This document shows positions 18,001 through 26,569 of a stretch of 64,000 nucleotides of DNA, one piece after another. A program made the position numbers and the translations under genes. Below the pieces are notes generated by a model. That model had not been told where the DNA came from, did not search any database, and saw nothing but the letters and a program-made list of their open reading frames with translations. The DNA is from Alphaproteobacteria bacterium (GTDB taxonomy: Bacteria; Pseudomonadota; Alphaproteobacteria; Micropepsales; Micropepsaceae), in NCBI GenBank assembly GCA_021325375.1, contig JAJPHG010000007.1:248001-312000 (forward strand), read 5' to 3'. Every line of letters begins with the position of its first letter. Within the stretch, counting starts at the first letter, position 1.

Positions 18001-19358
18001 GCATAGATGAGGCTCTCGAGCTGGGCATCGGAGAGAAGGCCGCGTTCGGTAACGATCGACGGCAGGCGGGGGCGAAAGGTCGGCTTTGGTGGCGCGACGG
18101 ATGCCATCGCCGCCGATTGCACGAGTTTGGTTGGATGCGGCGGCGCACCCGGGATGTGGATGGACTGGAGCGCATAGCCCTCATAGATCGACTCGCTCAG
18201 GTGGCCGTGACCGGCCGCAGTCCAGTCGGCAGTCTCGTAAGCGAGCTCGACGCCGGTGATTTCGATGGGCGATTGCGAAACCGCAGTGCGGGCCGCAGGC
18301 CGACGCACCGTGCCGCCCACGGCGGACTGCGCGGCGTGTTGCGGGACTACGACGGGCGCGCGTGCTGGAAGTTCGGCAATCCAGCCGAGCAGCGTCGCGG
18401 CGTCAAGAGCCATGCCGCGCGAAGGAGGAATCGCTTGCGGGTCAACCGCTGTGACCTTGTCGATCACGGTGAGGCGCGTGTCGGTCGTCGTGCCGTGGCG
18501 GGCATAGACGCGGCCATCAATGGCGGCCGAGAACACCACGCGGGCGTGCTCTTGCAGTCGCACGAACGCGTCGCGCCAGGCCAAGCTGTCGGGCGCGAGA
18601 TTGGCGCCCGTGATCGCAACGAGGCGCCCGCCATCGGCGAGACGCGCAAGCGCCGACGCGATGTGGCGCATCGCAGCGTCGGCAACGCGCCCATCGACAT
18701 GGGCCGCGGCCGAGAAGGGTGGGTTCATCAGCACCACGCTCGGCTGCACGGACGTATCGAGAAAATCGTGTATGTGCGCAGCGTCGTGCTGAGTGGTCCC
18801 TGCGGCCGGAAACAGCCCGCGCAGCAGCGCGATGCGATTATCGGCGAGCTCGTTCAGCGCGAGTCCCGCGCCGGCGAGTTCGGCAAAGATCGCAAACAGG
18901 CCCGTGCCGGCGGACGGTTCGAGCACCACGTCGCCGGGTGCGATCGCCGCGGCTTGCGCGGCGACAAACGCCAAAGGCAGCGGCGTCGAGAATTGCTGCA
19001 ACGCCCGGCTCTCTTCGGAGCGGCGCGTGTGGGTGGGGAAGAGCGAGGCGATGCGTGTGTGCATCGCGAGTTCGGCGGCGGGAGACGCCGCGCGCGCGCG
19101 AATGGCGCTGCCGAATTTTCGCAGGAACAGGATCTGCACGACTTCGCAGACGTCGTAAGCGGACTTCCAGTCCCACAAGCCTTCGGCATCGTTGCCGCCG
19201 AAAGCCTTCGTCATCGCAGTGCGCAATACGTCGGAGGAAATCGCCTCGCCGCGCGAGACTGGACCGAGCAATTGCTCGGCCGCGTCGAGAACGGCAGGAA
19301 ACGCATCAGGCGTGGGGATTGCTGCCGCGAGCGCAGCCGCGGGAATCATGGAGTTCAT
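15054..19358 (-). CDS. Strawberry-notch family helicase fused to a DNA methylase-like domain
   Basis: This is a 1434-residue protein. At about residues 150-300 it has a SAM-binding methyltransferase fold, with DVVLEPSAGTGLFAIF as motif I and VVLMNPPFSAAAH as the catalytic NPPF. The central and C-terminal part is a strawberry-notch type SF2 helicase: GDGTGAGKGRQVAG (Walker A, about residue 496), VIVFDESHAMANA (DESH box), YVSATGATTVHNL (motif III), and near 965-1030 a helicase C region with FSDAGGTGRSYHADL and QGLGRSNRTNQ. This fusion is a hallmark of alphaproteobacterial integrative elements. Its role may be modification or protection of the incoming element, but I know of no biochemical proof. 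It is co-transcribed with toprim. Confidence 0.93.
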   Translation of the reverse strand: MNSMIPAAALAAAIPTPDAFPAVLDAAEQLLGPVSRGEAISSDVLRTAMTKAFGGNDAEGLWDWKSAYDVCEVVQILFLRKFGSAIRARAASPAAELAMHTRIASLFPTHTRRSEESRALQQFSTPLPLAFVAAQAAAIAPGDVVLEPSAGTGLFAIFAELAGAGLALNELADNRIALLRGLFPAAGTTQHDAAHIHDFLDTSVQPSVVLMNPPFSAAAHVDGRVADAAMRHIASALARLADGGRLVAITGANLAPDSLAWRDAFVRLQEHARVVFSAAIDGRVYARHGTTTDTRLTVIDKVTAVDPQAIPPSRGMALDAATLLGWIAELPARAPVVVPQHAAQSAVGGTVRRPAARTAVSQSPIEITGVELAYETADWTAAGHGHLSESIYEGYALQSIHIPGAPPHPTKLVQSAAMASVAPPKPTFRPRLPSIVTERGLLSDAQLESLIYAGDAHAAFLAGAWTVDETFDVVSAAPDDAEASVRFRRGWMLGDGTGAGKGRQVAGILLDNWCQGRTRAVWISKSDKLIEDAQRDWSALGQERLLVTPLSRFRQGTAIRLAQGVLFTTYATLRSDAKEDKASRVQQIVDWLGCDFDGVIVFDESHAMANAAGSTSERGDSAPSQQGRAGLRLQHALPNARIVYVSATGATTVHNLAYAQRLGLWGGTDFPFATRSEFVEAIEAGGVAAMEVLARDLKALGLYMARSLSYEGVEYELVEHKLTAEQTRIYDAYAAAFQVIHNNLDAALQATNVTGESGTLNGQAKSAARSAFESAKQRFFNHLITAMKTPTLIRSVERDLECGHAAVIQIVSTGEALMERRLAEIPTEEWSDVSVDITPREYVLDYLSHSFPTQLYEPFTDDEGNLSSRPVFDKDGNPVQSREAVERRDRMVEHLAALAPVQGALDQIVQRFGTDKVAEVTGRGRRIVRKGSRLCVENRAGSANLAEAQAFMDDLKPILVFSDAGGTGRSYHADLGAKNRRLRTHYLLEAGWKADTAIQGLGRSNRTNQAQPPLFRPIATNVKAEKRFLSTIARRLDTLGAITKGQRQTGGQGLFRSDDNLESPYARAALRQLYLLLYNGKVEHCSLTTFEVATGLSLADRDGSLREELPPITTFLNRLLALTIDMQNHLFDVFEGLLRAKIEGAIVSGVYDHGLETITAESLVVTDRRTLYTHPGSNAETQVFTIRRRDRNQPLTLDEALDYASEPRALLMINSQSGRAAVQVGAASLMLDDGSVERRVRLLRPMERPAIAIEALDHTHWEATDRDTFARAWTGEVSELPAYAESDLHIVTGLLLPIWKRLPNEHCRVYRLQTDVGERIIGRPVSLAWVASATDTGAAAISVPEAWSAVLDGRSVLTLQDGMQLRRVKVMGAHRIELMEFSDGMVDRLKTFGLMSEIIAWKLRLFVPTGANGPDVLAALLARYPLAGIEDRSA

Positions 19359-19389
19359 GGGGAGGGCCTTCCGGAGAGCGGAGATGGGC

Positions 19390-19424
19390 GAACCGGGAGG
19401 CGCTCTCTTGAGCCTGCCCGGTTC
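19390..19424. repeat. Small inverted repeat between the zinc-ribbon and strawberry-notch genes
   Basis: GAACCGGG at 19390-19397 pairs with CCCGGTTC at 19417-19424 across 19 bases, inside the 87-base gap before the strawberry-notch start. There is no T-run, so it is not a standard terminator. It could shape the 5' leader of the strawberry-notch message. Its function is not evident. Confidence 0.4.
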
Positions 19425-19445
19425 AAACCCGTTCCGGCCGTCCTC

Positions 19446-19742
19446 TCACTTTTGCGGGTCGATCGGCACAAGATGCCAATGCCAACCGCCATTCCCGCCC
19501 AGAACTAGAAAGGGGACGACATAGCGGAGCTCGCGATGGCAGACCGTGCATCGGCAGGGCGTTCCGCCTGCCTTGTCCTGCCATTCGTCGATGGCGACGC
19601 CGGCGCCTTCGAAGAAGTCCAGCATGTGCCCGCAGTTGGGACAGGCATTCTTCTGGACAAGGCAGCGTAGGATGTAGCGGCGCTGTTTCTCGATCGGATC
19701 GAGATCCCGGCGCTTCGTCGTCAACAGCTCGGAGTTCTTCAT
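19446..19742 (-). CDS. Small zinc-ribbon-like protein
   Basis: This 98-residue protein has two Cys pairs, CPNCGH near residue 35 and CRCTVCHREL near 63, the pattern of a zinc ribbon. The N-terminus is Lys/Arg-rich and the C-terminus Trp/His-rich. Its ATG overlaps the stop codon of the upstream gene (ATGA), so they are translationally coupled. I do not recognise a named family. It is a plausible DNA- or RNA-binding accessory of the element. Confidence 0.75.
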   Translation of the reverse strand: MKNSELLTTKRRDLDPIEKQRRYILRCLVQKNACPNCGHMLDFFEGAGVAIDEWQDKAGGTPCRCTVCHRELRYVVPFLVLGGNGGWHWHLVPIDPQK

Positions 19743-20110
19743 GGCCGGTCTCCGTGCGTGACCAGTTTCACCATGCGCGCGAGCTTGACAGGATCGTGCA
19801 AGAGATCGAGCGAGGTGAAGTTGTTGGGACCGCCGACATAATCTTTGCGGCCTTTGCAGGTTCGGATGAGGATTCCGGAATCGAAGCCGCCGAACGGCTG
19901 GCTTACCTGAATATAGATATGCTCGGCATGAAGCGTGATCTCGCCGGAGACGGCGATGCCGGCCATGTTGGAACGCAAATCGTAACTTCCAGGCGCCAGA
20001 TCGAGGGCCTTCGCAAGAAGCCCAAGCTGGCGGCGGGCAAGACGATGGAATTCGCGCTTGTGGGCGTCGTCGTACGCAACGGATCTTCGAAAGTCGAAAG
20101 CGACTGTCAT
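19739..20110 (-). CDS. Conserved element protein of unknown function
   Basis: This 123-residue protein starts MTVAFDFRRSVAYDDAHKRE and contains a beta-rich centre (GSYDLRSNMAGIAVSGEITLH, then HIYIQVSQPF) and CKGRKDYVGGPNN. The ATG at 20110 is chosen because it has a GGAGA site eight bases upstream and directly follows the parB terminator; the longer frame runs back through parB. It overlaps the next gene by four bases. I do not know its function. Genes of this kind sit between parB and strawberry-notch in related elements. Confidence 0.75.
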   Translation of the reverse strand: MTVAFDFRRSVAYDDAHKREFHRLARRQLGLLAKALDLAPGSYDLRSNMAGIAVSGEITLHAEHIYIQVSQPFGGFDSGILIRTCKGRKDYVGGPNNFTSLDLLHDPVKLARMVKLVTHGDRP

Positions 20111-20120
20111 GAGAGTCTCC

Positions 20121-20153
20121 AAAGAAAAAGAGCCCGGCGCGACGGCCGGGCTC
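20121..20153 (-). terminator. Rho-independent terminator after parB
   Basis: On the minus strand a nine-base stem (GAGCCCGGC / GCCGGGCTC) with a six-base loop is followed by TTTTTCTTT. It lies 26 bases after the parB stop and only ten bases before the next start codon. It may therefore act as a partial terminator that lowers expression of the downstream genes relative to parB. Confidence 0.85.
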
Positions 20154-20178
20154 GAGGTTGGCGCGATGGGTGAAGGCG

Positions 20179-22248
20179 CTATTCGGCGGCTTCGGCCACT
20201 GGTTCGTCGACGAGGAACGCCGGCAAAGCTTCGGGCTCGCTCGCTTCGGTCACTGGATCGAGAAGCCGAAGCGGTTCTGGCAGCCAGCCAGTCCCGTCGA
20301 GTAACCGCTCGGCTTCCTTGGCCATCTCGCCTTTCTTGAGATGGTCGATCAGTTGCGCGGATTGCTCGCCTTTGGCTTCTCGAACCGCTTCGAGAATGCG
20401 CGGCTTGGTCACGCGGCCGAGATAGTTCTCGACGGTGGGCTTCCAGCCCACGGCGACCATGTCGAGCGCGACGGCGTTGGCAAGCCGGTCGGCTTGTCCG
20501 ATGCGGCGCTCGATCGTGCCGCGTGACGGACCTGAGCCGCCGGAACGGTCGGCACGCTCGTGCAGAGCCGTGATGCCCAGCGACACGCAATGAGCCAGGA
20601 TCGCAGCACGTTTCTCATCATCGAGATGGTCGATGCAGTCCCACAGTTTATCCTCGCTGTCCGGCAATTCGGCTTTCCAGCGCTCCTGCCGTTCCGCAAT
20701 CGCGCGCGCCGACGCGCTGTCTTTGAGATCTGGCGCCTGGACTGGGAGATAGACATGGCGAACCGATGCCTCCAGGCAACCGCCGTAGTTGCCATGATAG
20801 AAGATATCCAGGCAGAGCTTGTGTAACAGCGCCGTCATCGCGACGCGGGGATGGTTGGCGACGGCATCCTGCAGCGCCAGGGTACGGTGGGCGGTGAGTT
20901 CGCTGACAAGCCGGTCGGGCAACGGCTTCACACCGTCTTCTTCTTCGATGTCCTCATCCTCGCTGGCGCCGACGGTGATGACGGTATTATGGGGTGAGGA
21001 TTCCATCGCGCCTTGCGTCTCGTCTGCTTCGGCCTCGTTCTCGCTGGGCTCGTCCGGCACTTCATCCTCGCGCCGGACAAATCCGCGTTCGACGCGCAGA
21101 CCGCCGTCGTTGGTCAGGCTAATGAAGACGCCAGCCCGTGCCTTGTCATCGGGTTCATACAGCAGCGGCAGGTTCTCAAAGGCCTCTAACTCGGCCTCGA
21201 TCTCGCCAAGGTGTCGGTCGACGTCATCGGGAAGCTCTTCGGCCTGAGCATATTGCTCCTCGATCTGCTCGTGCTCGGTGCGCAGAGCCTCACGGCGGCG
21301 ATAGTCGTCTTCGCTCAGGTCCGGAGCCGTGCCAGCGATGCGTCGCATACCGCTGTCGTACCCATAAGGAAAGTTGACCGCGACGTTGATCCACTTCCAG
21401 CCTTCGATGGCGATTTCGGCGGCCGCCGCCTTCAGCTTCTCGGTGACCAGTCTATCGAGTAAGCCCGGATCCTGAAGCCAACCGCCATCGTCGTTGTCGA
21501 AGAGATCGCGCATGACAACGCCGCCGGCCGCTTCATAGTCTTCGATGCCCACGAAACGCGCGCGTCTGTCAGAGGATTCCACAGTGTCCTCTGTCAGCAT
21601 GGCGCGGATGTTGTAAGGGTCGGCGTCGTAGATCTGGTCGGAGATGCAATTCCAGACATGCTCCTGCCGCGCGTGGTCTTCGCTGACGGTGAAGGCCATG
21701 AGCTGCTCCAGCGTCATGCCGTCCGCGCCGTAGATCGCCAGGAGCGTCTCCGACACGCTCGCGAGGCGCTTACGCTGCTTCACGACCGCCGGCGTGATCT
21801 TCAATCGTCCGGCGATGGTGTCATCGCCGAGGCCCTTCGCTGAAAGCTCCTGAATTGCGCGGAATTCGTCGAGCGGATGAAGCGCTTGGCGGAAGGTGTT
21901 CTCCGCAAGCGAATCCTCCTCCGCCGAGATCGGATCGTCCGCGCTCTTGACGTTGCAGGGGATTTCGGCGGTCTTCGGCAGTCGCTTCTGCTTGACGAGA
22001 ATCTCCAGTGCGCGATAGCGCCGGCCACCGGCCGGAATCTCGAACACGTCCGTCTCTGCGCCAGCATTGTCCAGCACCGGCCGCACATTGAGATTGTGCA
22101 ATAACCCGCGATGGGCGATGTCTTCGGCCAAATCCTCGATCGAGACGCCGTTGCTCACACGGCGGACATTGGCCTGGGAAAGAACGAGCTTGTTGAAGGG
22201 AATGAGCCGCGTGTTGCTCAGAACGAGCTTGGGCTTTGATTTCGTCAT
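20179..22248 (-). CDS. parB: ParB/RepB-like partition or regulatory protein
   Basis: This 689-residue protein has a ParB N-terminal nuclease-like domain (LIPFNKLVLSQANVRRVSN, then EDIAHRGLLHNLNVRPV and AGGRRYRALEILVKQKRL). The NTFRQALHPLDEFRAIQEL segment and the KITPAVVKQRKRLASVSE helix-turn-helix follow. The remaining 450 residues are acidic and helical and much longer than in chromosomal ParB, as is normal for this element-borne form. No partner ParA is encoded in the window, so it may act as a regulator or a stability factor rather than in classical partition. It is first in its transcription unit and is followed by a terminator. Confidence 0.92.
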   Translation of the reverse strand: MTKSKPKLVLSNTRLIPFNKLVLSQANVRRVSNGVSIEDLAEDIAHRGLLHNLNVRPVLDNAGAETDVFEIPAGGRRYRALEILVKQKRLPKTAEIPCNVKSADDPISAEEDSLAENTFRQALHPLDEFRAIQELSAKGLGDDTIAGRLKITPAVVKQRKRLASVSETLLAIYGADGMTLEQLMAFTVSEDHARQEHVWNCISDQIYDADPYNIRAMLTEDTVESSDRRARFVGIEDYEAAGGVVMRDLFDNDDGGWLQDPGLLDRLVTEKLKAAAAEIAIEGWKWINVAVNFPYGYDSGMRRIAGTAPDLSEDDYRRREALRTEHEQIEEQYAQAEELPDDVDRHLGEIEAELEAFENLPLLYEPDDKARAGVFISLTNDGGLRVERGFVRREDEVPDEPSENEAEADETQGAMESSPHNTVITVGASEDEDIEEEDGVKPLPDRLVSELTAHRTLALQDAVANHPRVAMTALLHKLCLDIFYHGNYGGCLEASVRHVYLPVQAPDLKDSASARAIAERQERWKAELPDSEDKLWDCIDHLDDEKRAAILAHCVSLGITALHERADRSGGSGPSRGTIERRIGQADRLANAVALDMVAVGWKPTVENYLGRVTKPRILEAVREAKGEQSAQLIDHLKKGEMAKEAERLLDGTGWLPEPLRLLDPVTEASEPEALPAFLVDEPVAEAAE

Positions 22249-22997
22249 GACGATTTCTCCAAGACGGGCGGCCGAAAGACTCCCTCTCGGCCTCCAACCC
22301 GTCGCGGCAGCGGCACAACTCTCTTGCTTTGGCGACGGCTGGGTGGGGCGTTTCGGGGCTCAATCCGAGGTCGCGGGCGGACGCGCCGAGGGGACACCCG
22401 GTCCGAGCATGGCCGCAGGGCCTTGTTGCGGACAGCGCAGGACCGGGGATGCGGCGCGGCCGAGCGCAGCGATCCCGCGACCTCGCCGGAGCGCAGCGAC
22501 GCCAAGAAGCAAAACGATCACGGCGGCAGCCGTGCGAAAGAAAGGCTGCAAGAGCCGCATCGCGGCGAACGCGCCGTCGAGCGGCCGGCGGCGCGCTGCA
22601 GGCGCGCGCCCTGCGGCGCACCCGCAGGAGCGGCTTTAGCCGCGGGACCGAGTGCGACCGCCGGCTGCTCACAGTGTCGAGCCGCGCGGCTAGCGCGGGT
22701 CGTGCGTCAGGGACGGACGCCCGCAGGGGCGAGACCGCGTATCCGGGCTCGCGCGAAGCCGACGGCCCGGCCCGCGAAGCGGGCGACGCCGTTCTCAAAT
22801 GCGGCTGGTCACAAAGGGCGAAAAGCCAGTCGAACCAGTCGTATTCCGGTCAAAAGCTGTCAATCACTGTGAAACCGAGTCGGATCACTTTCCCAAGTGG
22901 CTATACTGGCAGTTCCGATCGGGTGTGATTCGCGGCGGGGCCTGTCCACACCGAATCTCCCGCAGGCTATGAGATTCGCATACCGGACAACCTGCGC
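22249..22997. other. GC-rich non-coding stretch between parB and the defence island
   Basis: About 750 bases separate the divergent parB and TIR-APAZ genes. The part from about 22,330 to 22,800 is very GC-rich and full of short palindromes, such as CGGCTTTAGCCG near 22,635, which echoes the GGGCTTTAGCCC at 11,745. Open frames here have no recognisable protein pattern, so I take it as non-coding. The last 130 bases are less GC-rich. They contain TATACT at 22902-22907, a possible -10 box for the SPARTA operon, without a clear -35. Confidence 0.5.
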
Positions 22998-24461
22998 ATG
23001 GGCGAAGAACGAACAACGATATTTATCAGCCATGCCAGTCCGGGCGATAACCCCTTCGCGACTTGGCTGGCGGCGCGTCTCTCGATGGCCGGCTATGACG
23101 TGTGGTGCGATCAACAAAAGCTGCTTGGCGGGGAAGATTTCTGGGCAGACATCGAGTCCGTGTTGCGCACGCGTACCGTCAAATTTGTCCTCGTCATTTC
23201 GGCCAAGCTTCGCGACGCCAACGGGCAATTGAGAGACGGCGTTGCCAAGGAAATCGCGCTCGCGAACACGCTCAAGAAGAAATTGCCCGACGCATATTTC
23301 GTGATTCCCGCCTTGGTCGACGATACGCCCTTCGACGAGTTTGGAATCGAGTTCATCCGCCTCAACGGCATCGATTTCAGAGCGAACTGGGCGGCAGGTC
23401 TGTCGCGCTTGATGGAGGTCTTGGAGCGTGATTCCGTCGTCCACTCTACAAGCGTTGCGGCGACATCCCTGGAGGCTTGGCGAAGCGTCCACAAGGCGCT
23501 TTCACGAAACCTAGCAACAACACCGGAGGTCTTGCAGTCGAACTGGCTGTCAATTGAAAAGCTTCCAGAAACCATTGAGTTCTACGACATCCAGGTTCCT
23601 TTGAGCTTTTCGGAAATACGGTCGATCGCGTCGGACTGCCCACTCCCGTGCAGCGATCACGGGCGGCTTCTGGCGTCCTTTGCCAGCTTTGACGAACTGT
23701 CGGCGGCGTTGCCGGAGTCCGTGCCAATCAAAGCGCGCGGTACGCTCGCGACCAGGGACTTCTTGGCAGGCAGGACGGGTGATATTCTCGGGATCGCTCC
23801 GTCGGATGCGCGAAACAAGGTGTCATCGCTTGTGCGTCAGTCGTGGGATCGCAGCATGGCGACCCGTGGTCTCACGCGTTACGCCATGGCGAACGACATT
23901 GCGGCATGGTGGTTTCCGCTTGGCACGCCGGAAGATGGGCAGCTTCGATATACGGATCGCAGCGGCAAGGCGCGTCGGCGCGCCGTGATGGGCACACGCG
24001 GAAAGAAAGAAACCGAAGAAGGCGCCGAGATGCCACGCTACCACTGGCATTTGGGATTCACCGGAGCCGCCTTCATCGGGGATGCGTCGCACATCGCGTT
24101 ACGGCCGCGCATCATTATCACCGAAGACCAGATCACGCCGCTCGACAACAAGACGAAATTGAACTCGGTGCGTCGTGCGGTGACCAATATGTGGTTCAAC
24201 GACAAGTGGCGCGGGCTTGTCATGGGATTTTGCGCGTGGCTGGCCGATGACGATGGTCACATAAGACTTGCCGCCGGCGAACACGGTCAAATCACGTTGA
24301 GCCCGCTTCCCATGGAATTCGACATTCCGGTGGGCGTTGCTACCGACCCGGCGTCTCAAATTCCCACGGAGGAGGACGAGGAACGATTTGAGACAGAAGA
24401 GACGGTTCTGCGACTGAGTGATCCCGCGTTCTCCGCGCTCGACGAAGAGGATGACGAATGA
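22998..24461 (+). CDS. TIR-APAZ effector subunit of a short-Argonaute (SPARTA) system
   Basis: This is a 487-residue protein. Residues 5-140 form a TIR domain: TIFISHASPGDNPFATWLAARL, then GYDVWCDQQKLLGGEDFWADIE, with Glu53 as the candidate NAD-cleaving residue. From about residue 190 to the end it has an APAZ domain, the Argonaute-binding part (FYDIQVPLSFSEI near the front, YHWHLGFTGAAFIG and WFNDKWRGLVMGFCAWL near the end). In characterised SPARTA systems the TIR-APAZ/short-Ago dimer assembles on guide RNA and target DNA and then destroys cellular NAD(P)+, killing the infected cell. The stop overlaps the pAgo start (ATGA), as in known SPARTA operons. The assignment is strong; activity in this host is inferred. 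Confidence 0.92.
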   Translation: MGEERTTIFISHASPGDNPFATWLAARLSMAGYDVWCDQQKLLGGEDFWADIESVLRTRTVKFVLVISAKLRDANGQLRDGVAKEIALANTLKKKLPDAYFVIPALVDDTPFDEFGIEFIRLNGIDFRANWAAGLSRLMEVLERDSVVHSTSVAATSLEAWRSVHKALSRNLATTPEVLQSNWLSIEKLPETIEFYDIQVPLSFSEIRSIASDCPLPCSDHGRLLASFASFDELSAALPESVPIKARGTLATRDFLAGRTGDILGIAPSDARNKVSSLVRQSWDRSMATRGLTRYAMANDIAAWWFPLGTPEDGQLRYTDRSGKARRRAVMGTRGKKETEEGAEMPRYHWHLGFTGAAFIGDASHIALRPRIIITEDQITPLDNKTKLNSVRRAVTNMWFNDKWRGLVMGFCAWLADDDGHIRLAAGEHGQITLSPLPMEFDIPVGVATDPASQIPTEEDEERFETEETVLRLSDPAFSALDEEDDE

Positions 24462-25975
24462 CCCGCGCACAATTGAAGGTCATTGTGGAGCCACAACTGG
24501 AGTTCGCGCACGGTCAGTGCGAGGAGCATCCCAAGGATGGCCTATTCCTCTACGGACCGCCGAACGCTGAATCGGCTCAAGGCATATTGCGGTTTGGGCT
24601 GATCGGGACGCGAGACGGCATCGATCTGTTCGGGAAATGGGAAAAACTGATCAGCTCCTACATTCCGCCCTTTCGCGCCGATGTCGCGCACCATTCCGGC
24701 TTTCCCGGATTCCAGCCACTGTTTGGCATGGCGTGGCCAGCAAAACCGACCGCGACACTTCAACTCGACAATCAGCGACTCGAAAAAGCAATTCGTATCA
24801 GCAACCGGCACGAAGCCATCAAGAGCTGCGTTGATATCTATTCAGGCGCCATCACCGAATTTCTTGCGCGTGAAGCGGACGTCACGCCGGACCTTTGGTT
24901 CGTGGTCGTTCCGGGGGACATCTACCGTTGGGGCCGACCGACGAAGTCCCCGCCGGTGAGCGAGCGAATCGCGGGAAAGGCGACGATGAGTGGGAAGAGC
25001 GCTCGTGGCTTCTTGAGCGCGCCTTCGATGTTTGCGAGCGACAACGACGAAGCCGAATTGCAGCTTTACGATCTCAACTTCCACAATCAGCTCAAGGCTC
25101 GCCTTCTCGGCAAAGCGGTCGTTCAGATTGTCCGAGAGACCATGCTAGCGGAGGTCACCGCACTGGAAGGGTCGTTGAAAAAGCGAACGGTCCAGGATCC
25201 AGCGACCGTGGCATGGAATCTCTGTACGACCACGTATTACAAGTCAGCTGGTCCACCTTGGCGACTGCGCGATATCCGCCCGGGAGTCTGTTATGTGGGG
25301 ATCGTGTTCAAGCGCGACACATCCGATCCCAAAGGACGCAATGCCTGCTGCGGGGCGCAGCTGTTCTTGCGATCCGGCGACGGGCTGGTGTTTCGGGGAG
25401 CGGTTGGACCCTGGTATTCGGCCAAACTTAAACAGTGTCATCTGCCGACCGCGAAGGCGGCCGATCTGATGCGGTTGGTGATTGACGAGTACCGGCGCGT
25501 TCACGGCGAGGCGCCGAATGAGGTGTTCATCCACGGCAGAAGCCGGTTCGACGAGTTTGAATGGCAAGGCTTCAAGGATGCCTGTCCCGCAGAGACGAAG
25601 GTTGTCGGGATTCGGATTCGCAAGTCCGACGAACTGAAGCTTTACCGGTTGGCCCGCCAACCGGTGTTGCGCGGCACATATTATGAGGCCACGCCCAGAA
25701 GAGCCTATCTGTGGACCAAAGGATATGTCGCCCGGTTCAATACCTATCCAGGCTTCGAGGTGCCGAATCCGCTGGCGGTGAACATTGACTGGGGCGATGC
25801 CGAACTTCCGACGGTTCTTGCGGACATCTTGGCCCTGACGAAGGTGAACTTCAACGGTTGCACGTTCGCAGATGGTTTGCCGGTCACGTTGAAGTTTGCC
25901 GATGCTATCGGTGAGATACTGACGGCGGCGCCGGATTTGGAGCGCGCTCCGCAGCCGTTCAAGTATTACATCTAG
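24458..25975 (+). CDS. Short prokaryotic Argonaute (MID-PIWI, catalytically inactive)
   Basis: This 505-residue short pAgo lacks N and PAZ domains. The start has the HPKDGLFLYGP motif of short pAgos, followed by a MID region (LWFVVVPGDIYRWGRP). The PIWI domain covers roughly residues 270-505: GVCYVGIVFKRD, EVFIHGRSRFDEFEW and a closing LNID/VNIDWGDAELP-type strand. The catalytic DEDX tetrad is not intact. The first position reads GIV instead of GID, and the IHGR segment lacks the usual RDG Asp. This is the expected state in SPARTA, where Ago is the guide-directed sensor and TIR the effector. It overlaps the TIR-APAZ gene by four bases and is followed after 14 bases by another gene. Confidence 0.92.
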   Translation: MTRAQLKVIVEPQLEFAHGQCEEHPKDGLFLYGPPNAESAQGILRFGLIGTRDGIDLFGKWEKLISSYIPPFRADVAHHSGFPGFQPLFGMAWPAKPTATLQLDNQRLEKAIRISNRHEAIKSCVDIYSGAITEFLAREADVTPDLWFVVVPGDIYRWGRPTKSPPVSERIAGKATMSGKSARGFLSAPSMFASDNDEAELQLYDLNFHNQLKARLLGKAVVQIVRETMLAEVTALEGSLKKRTVQDPATVAWNLCTTTYYKSAGPPWRLRDIRPGVCYVGIVFKRDTSDPKGRNACCGAQLFLRSGDGLVFRGAVGPWYSAKLKQCHLPTAKAADLMRLVIDEYRRVHGEAPNEVFIHGRSRFDEFEWQGFKDACPAETKVVGIRIRKSDELKLYRLARQPVLRGTYYEATPRRAYLWTKGYVARFNTYPGFEVPNPLAVNIDWGDAELPTVLADILALTKVNFNGCTFADGLPVTLKFADAIGEILTAAPDLERAPQPFKYYI

Positions 25976-25989
25976 CCGGTCAGGCCGAC

Positions 25990-26532
25990 ATGAAGATCGC
26001 AATACTCGGTTGGGGATCGTTGGTGTGGGATCCGCGAGCGCTGCCGCTCGCCGGTCCCTGGCTGCAAGGCGGCCCGTATTTGCCGATCGAGTTCACGCGC
26101 ATTTCGACCGATGGGCGGCTCACTCTGGTGATCGACTACATCAACGGTGCTGGGATCACCGTGCGTTTCGCGACCAGCGCTCGCCGCGAACTCGACGACG
26201 CGGTTGAGGACCTGCGCCAGCGCGAGGGGCCGACCAGGCGGGAGAATATTGGGTCTGTGACCGCGCAGAGTGATCCAACGACGGTTGCGCATGATAGGGC
26301 CGGTCAAATTGCGGCATGGTGTAGGGCAGCGGGCTTCGACGCAGCGGTATGGACGGCGCTTGGCTCGAACTTTCGGGAGAAGCGAGGTACGCCGTTTACG
26401 GTGGGCGCCGCGATGAAGTATCTCGCGCAGCTGGGTGGCGAACAGCGGCGCCTAGCGTTCGAATATGTCAATCGCGCCCCGGCGGAGGTCGATACTCCAT
26501 TGAGAAGGGCATTTGCCGCTGCACGATTGTAA
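25990..26532 (+). CDS. Gamma-glutamylcyclotransferase-like fold protein
   Basis: This 180-residue protein begins MKIAILGWGSLVWDPRALPL, the YGSL-like loop of the gamma-glutamylcyclotransferase (GGCT) fold. It continues with LPIEFTRISTDGRLTLVID, AVWTALGSNF and a C-terminal EYVNRAPAEVDTPLRRAF segment. It belongs to a widespread uncharacterised family with this opening. The start lies 14 bases after the short-pAgo stop, so it is very probably in the SPARTA transcript. GGCT-fold enzymes act on gamma-glutamyl amines. Whether this one is an enzyme or a regulator of the defence system is unknown. Confidence 0.6.
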   Translation: MKIAILGWGSLVWDPRALPLAGPWLQGGPYLPIEFTRISTDGRLTLVIDYINGAGITVRFATSARRELDDAVEDLRQREGPTRRENIGSVTAQSDPTTVAHDRAGQIAAWCRAAGFDAAVWTALGSNFREKRGTPFTVGAAMKYLAQLGGEQRRLAFEYVNRAPAEVDTPLRRAFAAARL

Positions 26533-26569
26533 GACGGCGGCTAACAGAGAGATATTGGATTGGGCTCGC

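Noticed and set aside
17694..19508. 604-residue open frame on the plus strand
   Set aside because: It lies antisense inside the strawberry-notch gene, which has all its motifs on the minus strand. The frame is Arg/Gly-rich and shows no domain; it is a GC-rich shadow.
22324..22928. Several open frames in the GC-rich block
   Set aside because: All are Arg/Ala/Gly-rich products of extreme GC content, in several frames at once, with no family pattern.
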